Of a DNA stretch of 64,000 nt, positions 53,134 through 61,961 are shown in pieces. The stretch is from Lentisphaerota bacterium (GTDB lineage: Bacteria; Verrucomicrobiota; Kiritimatiellia; UBA8416; JAIOPI01): NCBI GenBank assembly GCA_021413965.1, contig JAIOPI010000023.1, positions 56,000-119,999 on the forward strand, given 5' to 3'. The position numbers were made by a program, and so were the translations under genes. The notes under the pieces were generated by a model that was given only the letters and a program-made list of their open reading frames with translations, had not been told where the DNA came from and did no database searches. Every line of letters starts with the position of its first letter. Position 1 is the first letter of the stretch.

Positions 53134-54012
53134 CTAGCGAACGATCAGAATCGTCGCTTCCGGTTGAGGTGCGGGAGCGGCGGAGCCGTAGGCCACGCCA
53201 TTGGAGTAGATGCTGAAGATCTCGGGTTCGGTGAGCGTGTTGGTGAAGACGGCGAAGTCCGCCAGGCGGCCGTCGAGGGGGCGTCCGGAAGAGGTGAACG
53301 AGAGGGACACCGGATCCCAGCCCAGATACCAATCAGCGGTGGTCATGTTCTGGGGGGAGGGATGGGCGTTGTTATTGAACCAGGCCTGTCCGGTGTTCGT
53401 GGTGCCGTTCAGGTAGTAGCGGATGACGTTCGTGCCGGTCCAGTTCCAGGCGATGGCGACGTGCAGCCACTCGCCGGGCACCATGGTGTTTCGATTCGTC
53501 GTGTTGTACAGATAGTTCTGCCCTTTTGGGGAGACGAAGAGGTCTGACGGCGACCGCCCGTTGCTGTGCTTCTGGAGATCGAAACCGTCGAGGTTCACAC
53601 CATCCGTTTTCACGTTGAAGTTCGACGTTTTCACGAACGACAGGCGATCCGGCAGTGAGTCCAATCGCGTCCAGAACACGATGGTCATCTCGTTCTTGTC
53701 GAAGTCCATGCTGGGGCTGTCGTTGATGACAATGCTATTGGCGATGACATTGGCGCCGGAGAACTCGGCGGCGCCGATCGTGCGGCCGCTGGGCAGGGTG
53801 GGGCCGCCATTCGTGATGATGGTGGCGGACGCGCCGACGGTGCCGATATTGCCATGACCGGAGCCATCGTCTACGGCGCCGGTATCGTTCGTGAAGGCGA
53901 ACCACACGGCGGCGTCCTGCGGGGTGACGGCCTGGGCGCCGAGCGGGAGCATCACGCCGAGGGCGCCGCACAGGCAGCACGTCAGCCGGGAGATCATGCT
54001 GGTTGCATTCAC
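53134..54012 (-). CDS. Secreted LamG-domain protein
   Basis: 292 aa. Signal peptide ends near PLGAQA-VTPQ (start at 54012; 53997 possible). One concanavalin-like LamG domain: DDGSGHGNIG, SMDFDKNEMTIVFWTRLDSL, GEWLHVAIAWNWTGTNVIRYYLNG, and DGRLADFAVFTNTLTEPEI. A paralogous LamG is nested in the giant protein. It ends EATILIVR. Probable extracellular carbohydrate binder. Confidence 0.85.
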   Translation of the reverse strand: MNATSMISRLTCCLCGALGVMLPLGAQAVTPQDAAVWFAFTNDTGAVDDGSGHGNIGTVGASATIITNGGPTLPSGRTIGAAEFSGANVIANSIVINDSPSMDFDKNEMTIVFWTRLDSLPDRLSFVKTSNFNVKTDGVNLDGFDLQKHSNGRSPSDLFVSPKGQNYLYNTTNRNTMVPGEWLHVAIAWNWTGTNVIRYYLNGTTNTGQAWFNNNAHPSPQNMTTADWYLGWDPVSLSFTSSGRPLDGRLADFAVFTNTLTEPEIFSIYSNGVAYGSAAPAPQPEATILIVR

Positions 54013-54076
54013 CAGGGGAATTTTGGCGCCCGGCGGTGGAGGCTGTCAATCCTTAACGGGTTGCCGCAACGGGTCG

Positions 54077-55924
54077 CTACCGTGGGGCGACGAGGATCTG
54101 CTGCACGATGGCGGCGGCTTGAAGGCAGGCGGGTTCGGCCGGGCGCTGCTGGCGGGCGGCATCCAAGTGCTGAAGGGCCATGCCGCGCCGGCCTGCCTGG
54201 GCGTACAGGATGGCCAGGTTCAGATGGGGCTGAAACTGGGTGGGATCCAAGTCGAGCGCGCGAAGGAAGGCGTTCATGGCGGGTTCACGGCGCCCCATTC
54301 TGGCCAGCACGCCGCCGAGATTGTTGTACACTTCCGGGGCGTCCGGCTGGATCTGCAGCGCGGCACGGCAGAGGGCGAGCGCTTCATCCTCGCGGCCGGA
54401 TTCGGCCAGAGCCGCGGCGAGGTTGATATGCGCTTCGACGAAGTCCGGGGCGGCGTCCAGCGCCGCGCGGTAGGCGGCGATGGCGGCGAGTTGTTCGCCG
54501 GCGCGCTCCAGGGTCCGCCCGAGGTTATGGTGGGCCGCGGCGTAGTCCGGCTTGAGCAATACGGCCCGCCGGTAACTGGCGATGGCCTCCTGCAGGTGCC
54601 CGCCCGCCGCCTGCCAGCGTCCGACGCCCATGTGCGCCACGGGCGCGTCCGGATTGGTTCGCGTCCATTGGAGGTAGAACGCGCCATCGTCGCGGTAGAA
54701 CGGGGCGCGGTGCCACGAGGTGAGCGCGGCGGCAATGCCGGCGGCCCAGAGCCAGAGGGCGCGGGCGGGCAGACGTCGGGAGGGGGGCGATTCGTCGCGC
54801 GCCTGGGCTTTGGCGGGGACGAGGGTCACCAGAGCCGTTGCCACCAGGGCGACTACCGCGAGCAGGGAGACCAACACATAACGTTCTGAATAGGCGGCTT
54901 CCTGGCGGATGAACTGGGCCGTGGGGATTTGAAAGACGATGAACCAGCAGCCCCAGAAGCAGGCAAGCCGCCTGATGGTGGCGGGCTGGCGCCAAAGGAC
55001 GCCCGCCAGCACGGCGAGGCAAAGGAGAGACAGGGCGGTGCGCCAGGGCGAGAACCAGACGGCAAAGGACGGTTCATAGGCGAGCATGGCAGGTGGGGCG
55101 AAGGCGCTCTGCAGGCCGAAGAGGAAGGAGCGCAGCGGGGCGACGGGGTCCTCGCCCAGGGCCAGGTGGAGCTCAACGCCCCCATAGAGCCGGTAGCGGA
55201 TCCACAGGTAGACGAGGCATATGGCGAAGACGGCCAGGTAGCGGGGCCAGCGGAGGACCCGCGTGGGGGCCGGGGCACCCGCGCCCGGAGGTCGCGGGCC
55301 ACCTTCGGCTGCGGCGCAGGCGTGGTGCTGCGTCCAGTCGGCGGCGATGAAGACCAGCGGCAAGACCAGCGCCTGCTCCTTGGCGAACAGCGCGAGTGCA
55401 AAGGCGGCAAGCGCGCCGAGGGTGGCCCAGGCTCCGGCGGCCATCCACGCGCGCACGGCCACGAGGATGAAGAACGCGGGGAGCAGGGTCTCGCGGCCGG
55501 AGTCCGCGGGGTAGATGCATTCGGAGGCGATGGGGTGGAGCGTGAAGAGCAGGCTGGCAGGAAGGGCGGCCCAGCGCGGAAGGCGGAAGACCGGGAGTCG
55601 CAGCAGGGCGTAGGCCGCAAGTACGACGGCACCGGCAAGGGCGGCGTTGAAGAGATGGAACGGCCGCGGGGTGTCGCCGGTCCAGGCCTTTTGCAGTTGC
55701 AGCGTCAGGCGCGTCAGGGGGCGATAGTAGGGCAGGCCGCCGGGGTGGGGCTCCATGAAGATTTGCGCGGCGTCGGCGAGCGAGTGAACGGCGGGCGTCT
55801 GGCCGATGAATCGATGGTCATCGTAGACGAAACCGTGGTTCCAGGTCATGGCGGCGTAGAAGGCAGCCGTGAAAGCGGCGGCCAGGATGGGGAGCCAGGG
55901 AGGCGTGCAGGCTGACCGTGGCAT
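54077..55924 (-). CDS. TMTC-like membrane protein with TPR repeats
   Basis: 615 aa. The N-terminal two thirds is polytopic GT-C-like: FVYDDHRFI near the first helix with the DD pair, ECIYPADSGRETLLPAF, and several helices. The C-terminal about 230 residues hold TPRs (HNLGRTLERAGEQLAAIAAYRAAL; NNLGGVLARMGRREPAMNAFLRAL). This resembles TMTC O-mannosyltransferase-like proteins. A dispersed repeat adds EGGPRPPGAGAP in frame to a loop. Donor and acceptor unknown. Confidence 0.82.
   Translation of the reverse strand: MPRSACTPPWLPILAAAFTAAFYAAMTWNHGFVYDDHRFIGQTPAVHSLADAAQIFMEPHPGGLPYYRPLTRLTLQLQKAWTGDTPRPFHLFNAALAGAVVLAAYALLRLPVFRLPRWAALPASLLFTLHPIASECIYPADSGRETLLPAFFILVAVRAWMAAGAWATLGALAAFALALFAKEQALVLPLVFIAADWTQHHACAAAEGGPRPPGAGAPAPTRVLRWPRYLAVFAICLVYLWIRYRLYGGVELHLALGEDPVAPLRSFLFGLQSAFAPPAMLAYEPSFAVWFSPWRTALSLLCLAVLAGVLWRQPATIRRLACFWGCWFIVFQIPTAQFIRQEAAYSERYVLVSLLAVVALVATALVTLVPAKAQARDESPPSRRLPARALWLWAAGIAAALTSWHRAPFYRDDGAFYLQWTRTNPDAPVAHMGVGRWQAAGGHLQEAIASYRRAVLLKPDYAAAHHNLGRTLERAGEQLAAIAAYRAALDAAPDFVEAHINLAAALAESGREDEALALCRAALQIQPDAPEVYNNLGGVLARMGRREPAMNAFLRALDLDPTQFQPHLNLAILYAQAGRRGMALQHLDAARQQRPAEPACLQAAAIVQQILVAPR
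55278..55303. repeat. 26-bp palindromic dispersed repeat inside a coding sequence
   Basis: Exact copy of 46717-46742, here within the TMTC-like gene, read in frame as a Gly/Pro-rich loop. Confidence 0.8.
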
Positions 55925-55977
55925 AGGGGAGACGGTTTGGGGATTGTTCTCGGTGAGGCGTTTGGGTCGGGCAGACG

Positions 55978-56337
55978 CTATGGTCGTATCTGAGCGTTTG
56001 ACAGCGGGGGCAGGCCGATATCCCGCACCAGATTTGCCGGCACTTCGTGCTGCAGCAACGGCGGACGCCCCAGCCGGAACCGCAGGTTTTTAAGAAAACG
56101 CACTGTTCCAAACGCTCGTGACTTCGCTTGGTAGAGTGCGAGCCGGTTCAATGCGCGCTGTGAGGTCCCAACACTTTCCGGGAGCGACTGGTGCAAGAGC
56201 AACGCGATATCCAGGAGTTCGCCCAGCGGGTCGTCGGGAGTGAGTTCGCCTGACTGAATACGGCGCCAAGCTGCGTTCAGCCTTGGTGGGTAGAAGGCCA
56301 ATTCGTAGGCGGACTGCAGTTTTTCCCGGCTTGTCAC
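55978..56337 (-). CDS. Hypothetical protein, second gene of an unrecognised pair
   Basis: 119 aa, ATG at 56337 overlapping the previous stop by 4 bases. Mostly helical and basic towards the C-terminus (AFGTVRFLKNLRFRLGRPPLL). No signal peptide or membrane helix, no family recognised. The pair looks like a coupled two-gene unit of transferred type. Confidence 0.6.
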   Translation of the reverse strand: MTSREKLQSAYELAFYPPRLNAAWRRIQSGELTPDDPLGELLDIALLLHQSLPESVGTSQRALNRLALYQAKSRAFGTVRFLKNLRFRLGRPPLLQHEVPANLVRDIGLPPLSNAQIRP

Positions 56338-56573
56338 GACGCGTGCCCCCCAAGCTCCATGTCGGTCTTCAGATTGCGGAGGTTCTCGATCACGAGCGGG
56401 TCGGTGTCAAAGGGTGAAGGCAAGGTGGCAGCGGCCAGTTCCACATCGCGGAATGTTATCCGGGTCTGGGCCAGCAGGTAGCGGATATCGCTTTGATCGA
56501 TCTCGTCGTAACGGGTTCGCTGCAGGGCGCGATCGACGGCCTCCAAATAGGTGAGCAGCTGGTTCCGATTCAC
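56334..56573 (-). CDS. Small hypothetical protein, first gene of an unrecognised pair
   Basis: 79 aa if started at the GTG at 56573 (NRNQLLTYLEAVDRALQRTRYDEIDQ). The frame continues upstream into the giant gene, so the start is uncertain and no good Shine-Dalgarno is visible. Acidic and helical. Translationally coupled to the next gene by ATGA. Confidence 0.5.
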   Translation of the reverse strand: MNRNQLLTYLEAVDRALQRTRYDEIDQSDIRYLLAQTRITFRDVELAAATLPSPFDTDPLVIENLRNLKTDMELGGHAS

Positions 56574-56604
56574 AGGATGACTATAGTTGTTGGCCGGTCC
56601 GCGC

Positions 56605-59600
56605 TCACGGCGGGGCGGGGGTGACGGAGATGCGGTAGTACTGGCGGCGCAGCACGCCGACCCCGGCCGTGTAGGTGTTGAGTGGCGGGGAGGCGGGCAG
56701 GACGGTGGCGAGCGGATTGGTGGCCAGCTTGACGTCGCCACCGGAATACAGCGCGTAGATGCGGTTGGATTCGCTGGGCCAGCCGATGATGAAGCTGTCG
56801 GCCACGAGCAATTCCTGGGTGTAGACTTCGTGGGTATCCTGATTTGTTTCCACCGTCACGACCACCGTGCCGGCCGGTGTCATGGTGGCGACATAGAGGA
56901 CGGAATCGACGTCGTTCGGGTCGGTGCCGGCGAGGTCCTCATCGCCGTTGGACATGCCGTCGCCGTCGGTGTCGGCCGTGGCGTTCACGATGGACTGAGC
57001 CTCGGCGCGCAGGGAATAGTTGAAGGCGGCGTCGTAGGCGAAGACGGCATAGTAGTAGCGGCCGGCGGCGGGCACGGGGGAGTCGTGCCGGGAGGCGGCA
57101 GCGCCGGGGGCGGCGTTGCTGGCGACGCCGGCGTAGGCCACGGCGGCATCGTCGAGCGCGCCGCCGGTGACATAGGCCTGGCCCGCGGCGGGTGTGCCGG
57201 TGGGGGGCGCATTCAGGCGGCGCAGGACGAGGACGCCGGTGAAGTCAGCGTTGGTGGGGTTGATCCAGGACAGGTTGATCCAGGTGCCGCCATCGCTCGC
57301 GGCGAGGCTGGTGACCGGGTCCGGCGCGCTGAGATCATCGGAGGGGACGCGCGCGCCGAATTCGTAGGCGCCGACATCATAGGCCGTTCCGACGGGCCGA
57401 CCGCCGCCATCGAAGTCATCGGAGAGGCCGGCGATATTCATGCCGGTGTCGATGCAGGGGCTGGCGGGGAGCAGGTGCAGGTCGCGCGTGCCTTCGTTGG
57501 CGAAGAGCGGGTCGCTGTTGAAGTTGTTGGCGATGGTGCCGGCGAGGTCCGGCGGCGGATTGAAGCCGCCGCGCACATCGCTGTTGATGACACTCACGGG
57601 CCCGGAGGAGTTGATTTCGTTAAAGCGCTTGGGCAGGAGCCCGCCGCCGTCATTGCCCACGTCCCAGAGGATGCAGTTCTGGAAGAGCGGCTGGCTGCCG
57701 TTCGATGAGTACATGCAGTTGCCGCCGTCCGTGGCGCTGTTGTTCACGAAGGAGCAATTGCGCAGGGTGACGGGCTGGTGATAGAGGGCGATGGCCCCGC
57801 CGACGGAGGTGGAGAAGTTGTCGTAGAAGATGCAATTCTCGATGACCGGGCTGGAGTTGTAACTCTGCAGGCCGCCGCCACGTCCGCTGTTGGCGGTATT
57901 GCGCCGGAAGATGCAATTCCGGATCAGGGAGGCGGCGGCGTTGTGGAGGCCGCCACCGGTGGCGCCGGCGTTGTCCTGGAAGATGCAGTTGCGCACCGTC
58001 ATGGCCGCGCTGTTGAGCATGCCGGCGCCCTGCAGGGTGCCGAAGGCGCGCTCCACGATGAAGCCATCGAGCACGGCGCCGGTGGCGCCGGCCGGGGCGT
58101 TGACGATGCGCTGGCTATTGTCCGTGTTTTCATCGGGGGTGCCGATATCTCCGGACAGCGAGGTGGGATGTTGCGCGTAGCGGCGCTGGCTGAGGGTGCT
58201 TTCCGTGCCGGCGAAGCCACCGTAGACAGCGAGGCCGGCCTTCATGGTGAAGACGGCATTGCGTTCCGTGCCATAGGTGGGGGTGTAGGTGCCCTCGGCG
58301 ACCCAGATGGCGTTCGTGGCGGTGGCGGCGGCCAGGGCGGTTTGCAGATTGGTGTAGGCGTTGGCCCAGGAGGTGCCGGTGTTGGCGCCGCTGGCGGCAT
58401 CGACATCGACATAGATCTTGGTGATGGCCGGGGTGGTGGCCATGGCCTGCACGCCCGCCGAGTAGAGGCGTTCGCGATCCATGGCGTAGGCCGTGTAGTA
58501 GTACGGCGTGGCGTCGCTGATGCTCCACTGGTCGCGGTACTGGTTGGCGGCACCGGAGGCGAGGGTGGCGGCGGGGCCGACATAGACGATGGTGCCGGCG
58601 GGCGTGAGCGCGCCGACGGTGTAGGCCTGGCCTGGCGTGGGGGTCCAAGGGGCGGGCAGGCTGCTCTGGCGCACGAGCAGGACGCCGCCCAGGTCGGCGG
58701 CCGCCGGGTTGTTCCAAGTCAGCTGGACGGTGTCGGGGGCGGGAGCAGTGGCCGCAAAGGCCTGCAGGGGGCCCGGGCCGTTGGTGTCGGCCAGCGTGGT
58801 GACATCGATCTGGGCGTCGGGGGATTGCGCGTACTTGTGGAGTGTGTCGTAAGCGTAGACCACGTAGGTGTAGGTGGAGGTGGAGGTGAGGTAGCCGGGA
58901 TCGGTGGCGCCGGAGAACGCGTTGGGCGTGGTGGTGCTGCCGGGGCCGACATAGGCGACGACGGCGTTGCCGACGATCTGACCGGCGGTATAGGTGGCGC
59001 CCTGGACCGGCCGCACGAGCGCGGCGGCTCCGGCCACGCTGTTGCTGTAGACGGCGGCCACCTGGTTGGGTGCGAGCACGCGATCGAAGACGACGAAGTC
59101 CGCCATCAAGCCGACGAAGTAGCGGTCGTAGAAGGTGCCGCTTTCGTCGTAGTCCTGTCCGAGAATCCAGTCGCCGGTGGTGGTGGCGGTGAAGGCCTTC
59201 ATGCCGTTGGTGCTCGGGTCGAGCGCGCCGTTGCGATAGAAGTGCATGTTGGTGGTGCCGGCGTTGGCGTCCCAGGTGTAGGCGATGTGCTGCCAGGCGT
59301 TGGCCGGCACGGGCAGGCTGGAATAGAACGAGCCGCCAAAGCCCTTGGGCCAGGCGAAGAGACCGCCTTCGTTCTTGGCCACTTCGATGCCCGTGCTGCT
59401 GTCAAACGGATCGGTCTTCACGAAGCAATAGCGCGCCTTGACGGCGGTGGGCTTGACCCAGAAGGAGATGGTGCCGCGGGATTTGTCGAAGTCCATGGAG
59501 GCGCTATCGAGGATTTTCACGGCGTTATTGGCCGTGGCGGTGCCGGAGAAGGTCACGGCGTCGAGCGGCACGGGAGATCCGGCGAGGGTGGGGCCGCCGC

Positions 59601-61758
59601 CGGGCGAGAAGCTGACGTTGCTGAGGAGCAGGCCGTTGTTGCCATGGCCGGAGGCATCAGCGGCGGTGGAGCCGCCACCGTCGGAGAACTTCAGCCACAC
59701 GACGGGGTTGGTGGTGTTCTGCTTGGGTGAGCGGAAGACGACGACGCCGGCGAAGCCGGGATCGGCGGGATTGGTCCAGGTCAGGCCGACGGTGTGGTCG
59801 CCGGGAGTGGCGGCGAGGCCGGTGACGTTGAGGAGCGCCAGGGTTTCGGCGGTGACGAGGCTGGAGGGGCCGGAGTAGTTGGGGCCGGAGTCGAGGGTGA
59901 AGAGGACGTAGTAGTAAGGGATGCCACCGGCGAGTCCGGTGTCGAGGTATTCGGAGGCCTCGCCGGGGGTGCTGTTGGTGCCCCAGCCGACGTAGGCCAC
60001 GACGCCATCGCCGAGGGCCTGGCCGGCCGTGTAGGTGACGGTGTTCGACGGGGCGCCGGTGGGCGCCGCGCCGGAGCGGCGGAGGATCAGGACGCCGGCA
60101 AGTTCCTCGCCGGAGGCGTGGGTCCACGTCACCTTGATCTGGTTTTTGCCGCCCAGGACGGCCGGCGTGGCGGGCGGATTGGGTGGGGGCAGGCTGGTCC
60201 CGCTGGCGGTGGCGCGGTCGGCGTACTTGATTTGGGAATCGTAGGCGAAGACGGCGTAGCTGTAGCTGGTGTTGGGTGGCAGGTTGGTGTTGGAGTAGCT
60301 GGACGGTGCACCGGGTGTGGCCGTGGCGCCGGGGCCCATGTAGATCACGGTGCCATTGCCGATGTGACTCCCCACCGTGTAGGCGCCGCCATCGCCGGGC
60401 AGGCCGTCATGCACGGTGCCGAAGGGCAGGCGGACCACGAGCACCCCGGCGAAGACGGTGTTGGTGGGATTGGTCCAGTTCAAGACGATGCGGCTGACGG
60501 AGCCTGTGCCCACGAGGTTCTGGACGGGGTCGACGCGGAAGAGCGGGGTGGTCGTGTACTCGTAGGCGCCCATGTCGACGCCGGCGCCGGTGGGGCGGGG
60601 AATGCCGTCGAGGTCGGGCGTGATGGTCTGGGCGAGTTCAGCGGTATCGATGCAGGGGCTGGCGGGCTGGAGGTGGAGGTTGCGACCGGGTTCGCTGATG
60701 AAGAGCGGGCGGTCGCTGAGGATATTGGTGGAGGTCGAGTAGAGCGGGGCCGTCAAACCGTTGCTGACGACGCTGTAGCGCACGTCCACGAGCTTGGCGT
60801 GCAGATTGGTGTCGCTCCCGAACTGCCGCACGCAGATACCGCCGCCATGATCGCGGCTGGTGTGGTTCTGGTTCCAGAAAATGGAATTGCGCAGGAGGGC
60901 GGTGGCCTGGTTGTACACGTAGACGCTGTATCCGGCAAAGGAGGCGCGGTTCGTATTGAACGTGCAGTGCCGCATGGTGAGGGTCTGGTTCGCCATGGCG
61001 ACGGCGCCGCCGGAACCGGTGCTGGCGCGGTTCCCATGAAACACGCAGTTGTCGAGGGTGAGGTTACCGAACTGGCTCATGACGCCGCCGCCGTTGGAGG
61101 TGGCCGTGTTGTTGCTGAAGACGCAGTCGCGGATGGTGGCCCCGGCGAGGGAGTAGAGGGCGCCGCCCTCGTTGCCGCTGTTATTGCCGAAGACGCAGTT
61201 GCGAACGGTGATCGGCATCCCTTCGATGTATATGCCGCCGCCGGGCAGCGAGCCGAGTCCGGCGAGGACGTGATTCGTGGTGCCGTTGCCATTGAGGAGT
61301 TGGAAGCCGTCGACGACGGCGTTTGTGGCGTAGATGGCCTGGATCAGCTGGCGCGTATCGTCGCGGACGTTGTTGGTGGCGCCGATGTTGCCCTGCAGGA
61401 TGGTGGGGTGTCGCGCGGCGTTGCGGGCGGTGGCATTGGTTTCATTACCGGCGAAGCCGCCGAGCAGCGACACGTTGGCCTTGATCATATAGGACATCAC
61501 GGGATTGGTTGGGTGTGGCGAGTAGGAGCCTTGCGCCACCCAGATGGCATCGCCGGGGATGGCGACGCTCAGCGCGTCCTGGATATTGGTGAAGGCGTTG
61601 GCCCAGGAGGTGCCATTGCCGTTGGTGACCACGTAGCTGTCCACGTAGCGCGTGCCGGCACCGGCAGAGAGTGGTGCGAGGCTGGCGGCGACGGCGAGCG
61701 TCAAGACGAGTAAGCCGTGGAGCGGGCGGGAAGCGTGCTGGCGGATTGACTGTGTCAT
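56605..61758 (-). CDS. 1717-aa secreted mosaic protein (two beta-helices, FN3-like repeats, LamG, TSP3)
   Basis: Signal peptide to about residue 34; AGGAG lies 6 bases before the ATG. Order: beta-helix (choice-of-anchor Q type) 36-402; FN3-like units at about 405-520 and 527-640; a third FN3-like unit from 641 interrupted by a LamG domain (about 686-905) and resuming at about 915-990; a fourth unit 994-1110; a second beta-helix 1114-1468; a fifth unit 1478-1592; TSP3 motif DTDGDGMSNGDEDLAGTDPND at 1596-1616; and a tail ending QYYRISVTPAPP. Each beta-helix closes with MGAYEY or VGAYEFG. Likely an extracellular or surface protein; ligand unknown. Confidence 0.88.
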   Translation of the reverse strand: MTQSIRQHASRPLHGLLVLTLAVAASLAPLSAGAGTRYVDSYVVTNGNGTSWANAFTNIQDALSVAIPGDAIWVAQGSYSPHPTNPVMSYMIKANVSLLGGFAGNETNATARNAARHPTILQGNIGATNNVRDDTRQLIQAIYATNAVVDGFQLLNGNGTTNHVLAGLGSLPGGGIYIEGMPITVRNCVFGNNSGNEGGALYSLAGATIRDCVFSNNTATSNGGGVMSQFGNLTLDNCVFHGNRASTGSGGAVAMANQTLTMRHCTFNTNRASFAGYSVYVYNQATALLRNSIFWNQNHTSRDHGGGICVRQFGSDTNLHAKLVDVRYSVVSNGLTAPLYSTSTNILSDRPLFISEPGRNLHLQPASPCIDTAELAQTITPDLDGIPRPTGAGVDMGAYEYTTTPLFRVDPVQNLVGTGSVSRIVLNWTNPTNTVFAGVLVVRLPFGTVHDGLPGDGGAYTVGSHIGNGTVIYMGPGATATPGAPSSYSNTNLPPNTSYSYAVFAYDSQIKYADRATASGTSLPPPNPPATPAVLGGKNQIKVTWTHASGEELAGVLILRRSGAAPTGAPSNTVTYTAGQALGDGVVAYVGWGTNSTPGEASEYLDTGLAGGIPYYYVLFTLDSGPNYSGPSSLVTAETLALLNVTGLAATPGDHTVGLTWTNPADPGFAGVVVFRSPKQNTTNPVVWLKFSDGGGSTAADASGHGNNGLLLSNVSFSPGGGPTLAGSPVPLDAVTFSGTATANNAVKILDSASMDFDKSRGTISFWVKPTAVKARYCFVKTDPFDSSTGIEVAKNEGGLFAWPKGFGGSFYSSLPVPANAWQHIAYTWDANAGTTNMHFYRNGALDPSTNGMKAFTATTTGDWILGQDYDESGTFYDRYFVGLMADFVVFDRVLAPNQVAAVYSNSVAGAAALVRPVQGATYTAGQIVGNAVVAYVGPGSTTTPNAFSGATDPGYLTSTSTYTYVVYAYDTLHKYAQSPDAQIDVTTLADTNGPGPLQAFAATAPAPDTVQLTWNNPAAADLGGVLLVRQSSLPAPWTPTPGQAYTVGALTPAGTIVYVGPAATLASGAANQYRDQWSISDATPYYYTAYAMDRERLYSAGVQAMATTPAITKIYVDVDAASGANTGTSWANAYTNLQTALAAATATNAIWVAEGTYTPTYGTERNAVFTMKAGLAVYGGFAGTESTLSQRRYAQHPTSLSGDIGTPDENTDNSQRIVNAPAGATGAVLDGFIVERAFGTLQGAGMLNSAAMTVRNCIFQDNAGATGGGLHNAAASLIRNCIFRRNTANSGRGGGLQSYNSSPVIENCIFYDNFSTSVGGAIALYHQPVTLRNCSFVNNSATDGGNCMYSSNGSQPLFQNCILWDVGNDGGGLLPKRFNEINSSGPVSVINSDVRGGFNPPPDLAGTIANNFNSDPLFANEGTRDLHLLPASPCIDTGMNIAGLSDDFDGGGRPVGTAYDVGAYEFGARVPSDDLSAPDPVTSLAASDGGTWINLSWINPTNADFTGVLVLRRLNAPPTGTPAAGQAYVTGGALDDAAVAYAGVASNAAPGAAASRHDSPVPAAGRYYYAVFAYDAAFNYSLRAEAQSIVNATADTDGDGMSNGDEDLAGTDPNDVDSVLYVATMTPAGTVVVTVETNQDTHEVYTQELLVADSFIIGWPSESNRIYALYSGGDVKLATNPLATVLPASPPLNTYTAGVGVLRRQYYRISVTPAPP

Positions 61759-61865
61759 GAGCTGCTCCTGGTCGCGTGATGACGCCGGTTAACTATGCCC
61801 TATTTACTATACAACGGAATGCGATGAGTGTCCATAGGTGGGGCCGGCGAATTGAGATGGGCAAA

Positions 61866-61890
61866 TTGCCCCGAAAATAATCTGACCGAA
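61866..61890 (+). repeat. IS left-end repeat, copy A
   Basis: 25 bases starting TTGCCCC and ending CTGACCGAA; 21 of 25 match copy B at 61923-61947, 57 bases downstream. Confidence 0.7.
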
Positions 61891-61922
61891 GCGAAACAGG
61901 GAGTGGGTCGCATAATCATTCG

Positions 61923-61947
61923 TTGCCCCATAAATGACCTGACCGAA
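61923..61947 (+). repeat. IS left-end repeat, copy B
   Basis: Second copy of the 25-base TTGCCCC...CTGACCGAA repeat; it runs into the Shine-Dalgarno of the transposase gene. Confidence 0.7.
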
Positions 61948-61961
61948 AGGAGGAGGCATTT

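Noticed and set aside
57778..59730. 650-codon plus-strand open frame, Gly/Val-rich
   Set aside because: Antisense to the giant beta-helix gene; composition is what high-GC antisense frames give, with no domain.
59794..61713. 639-codon plus-strand open frame
   Set aside because: Antisense to the same gene, Gly/Ala/Asp-rich, no signal or motif.
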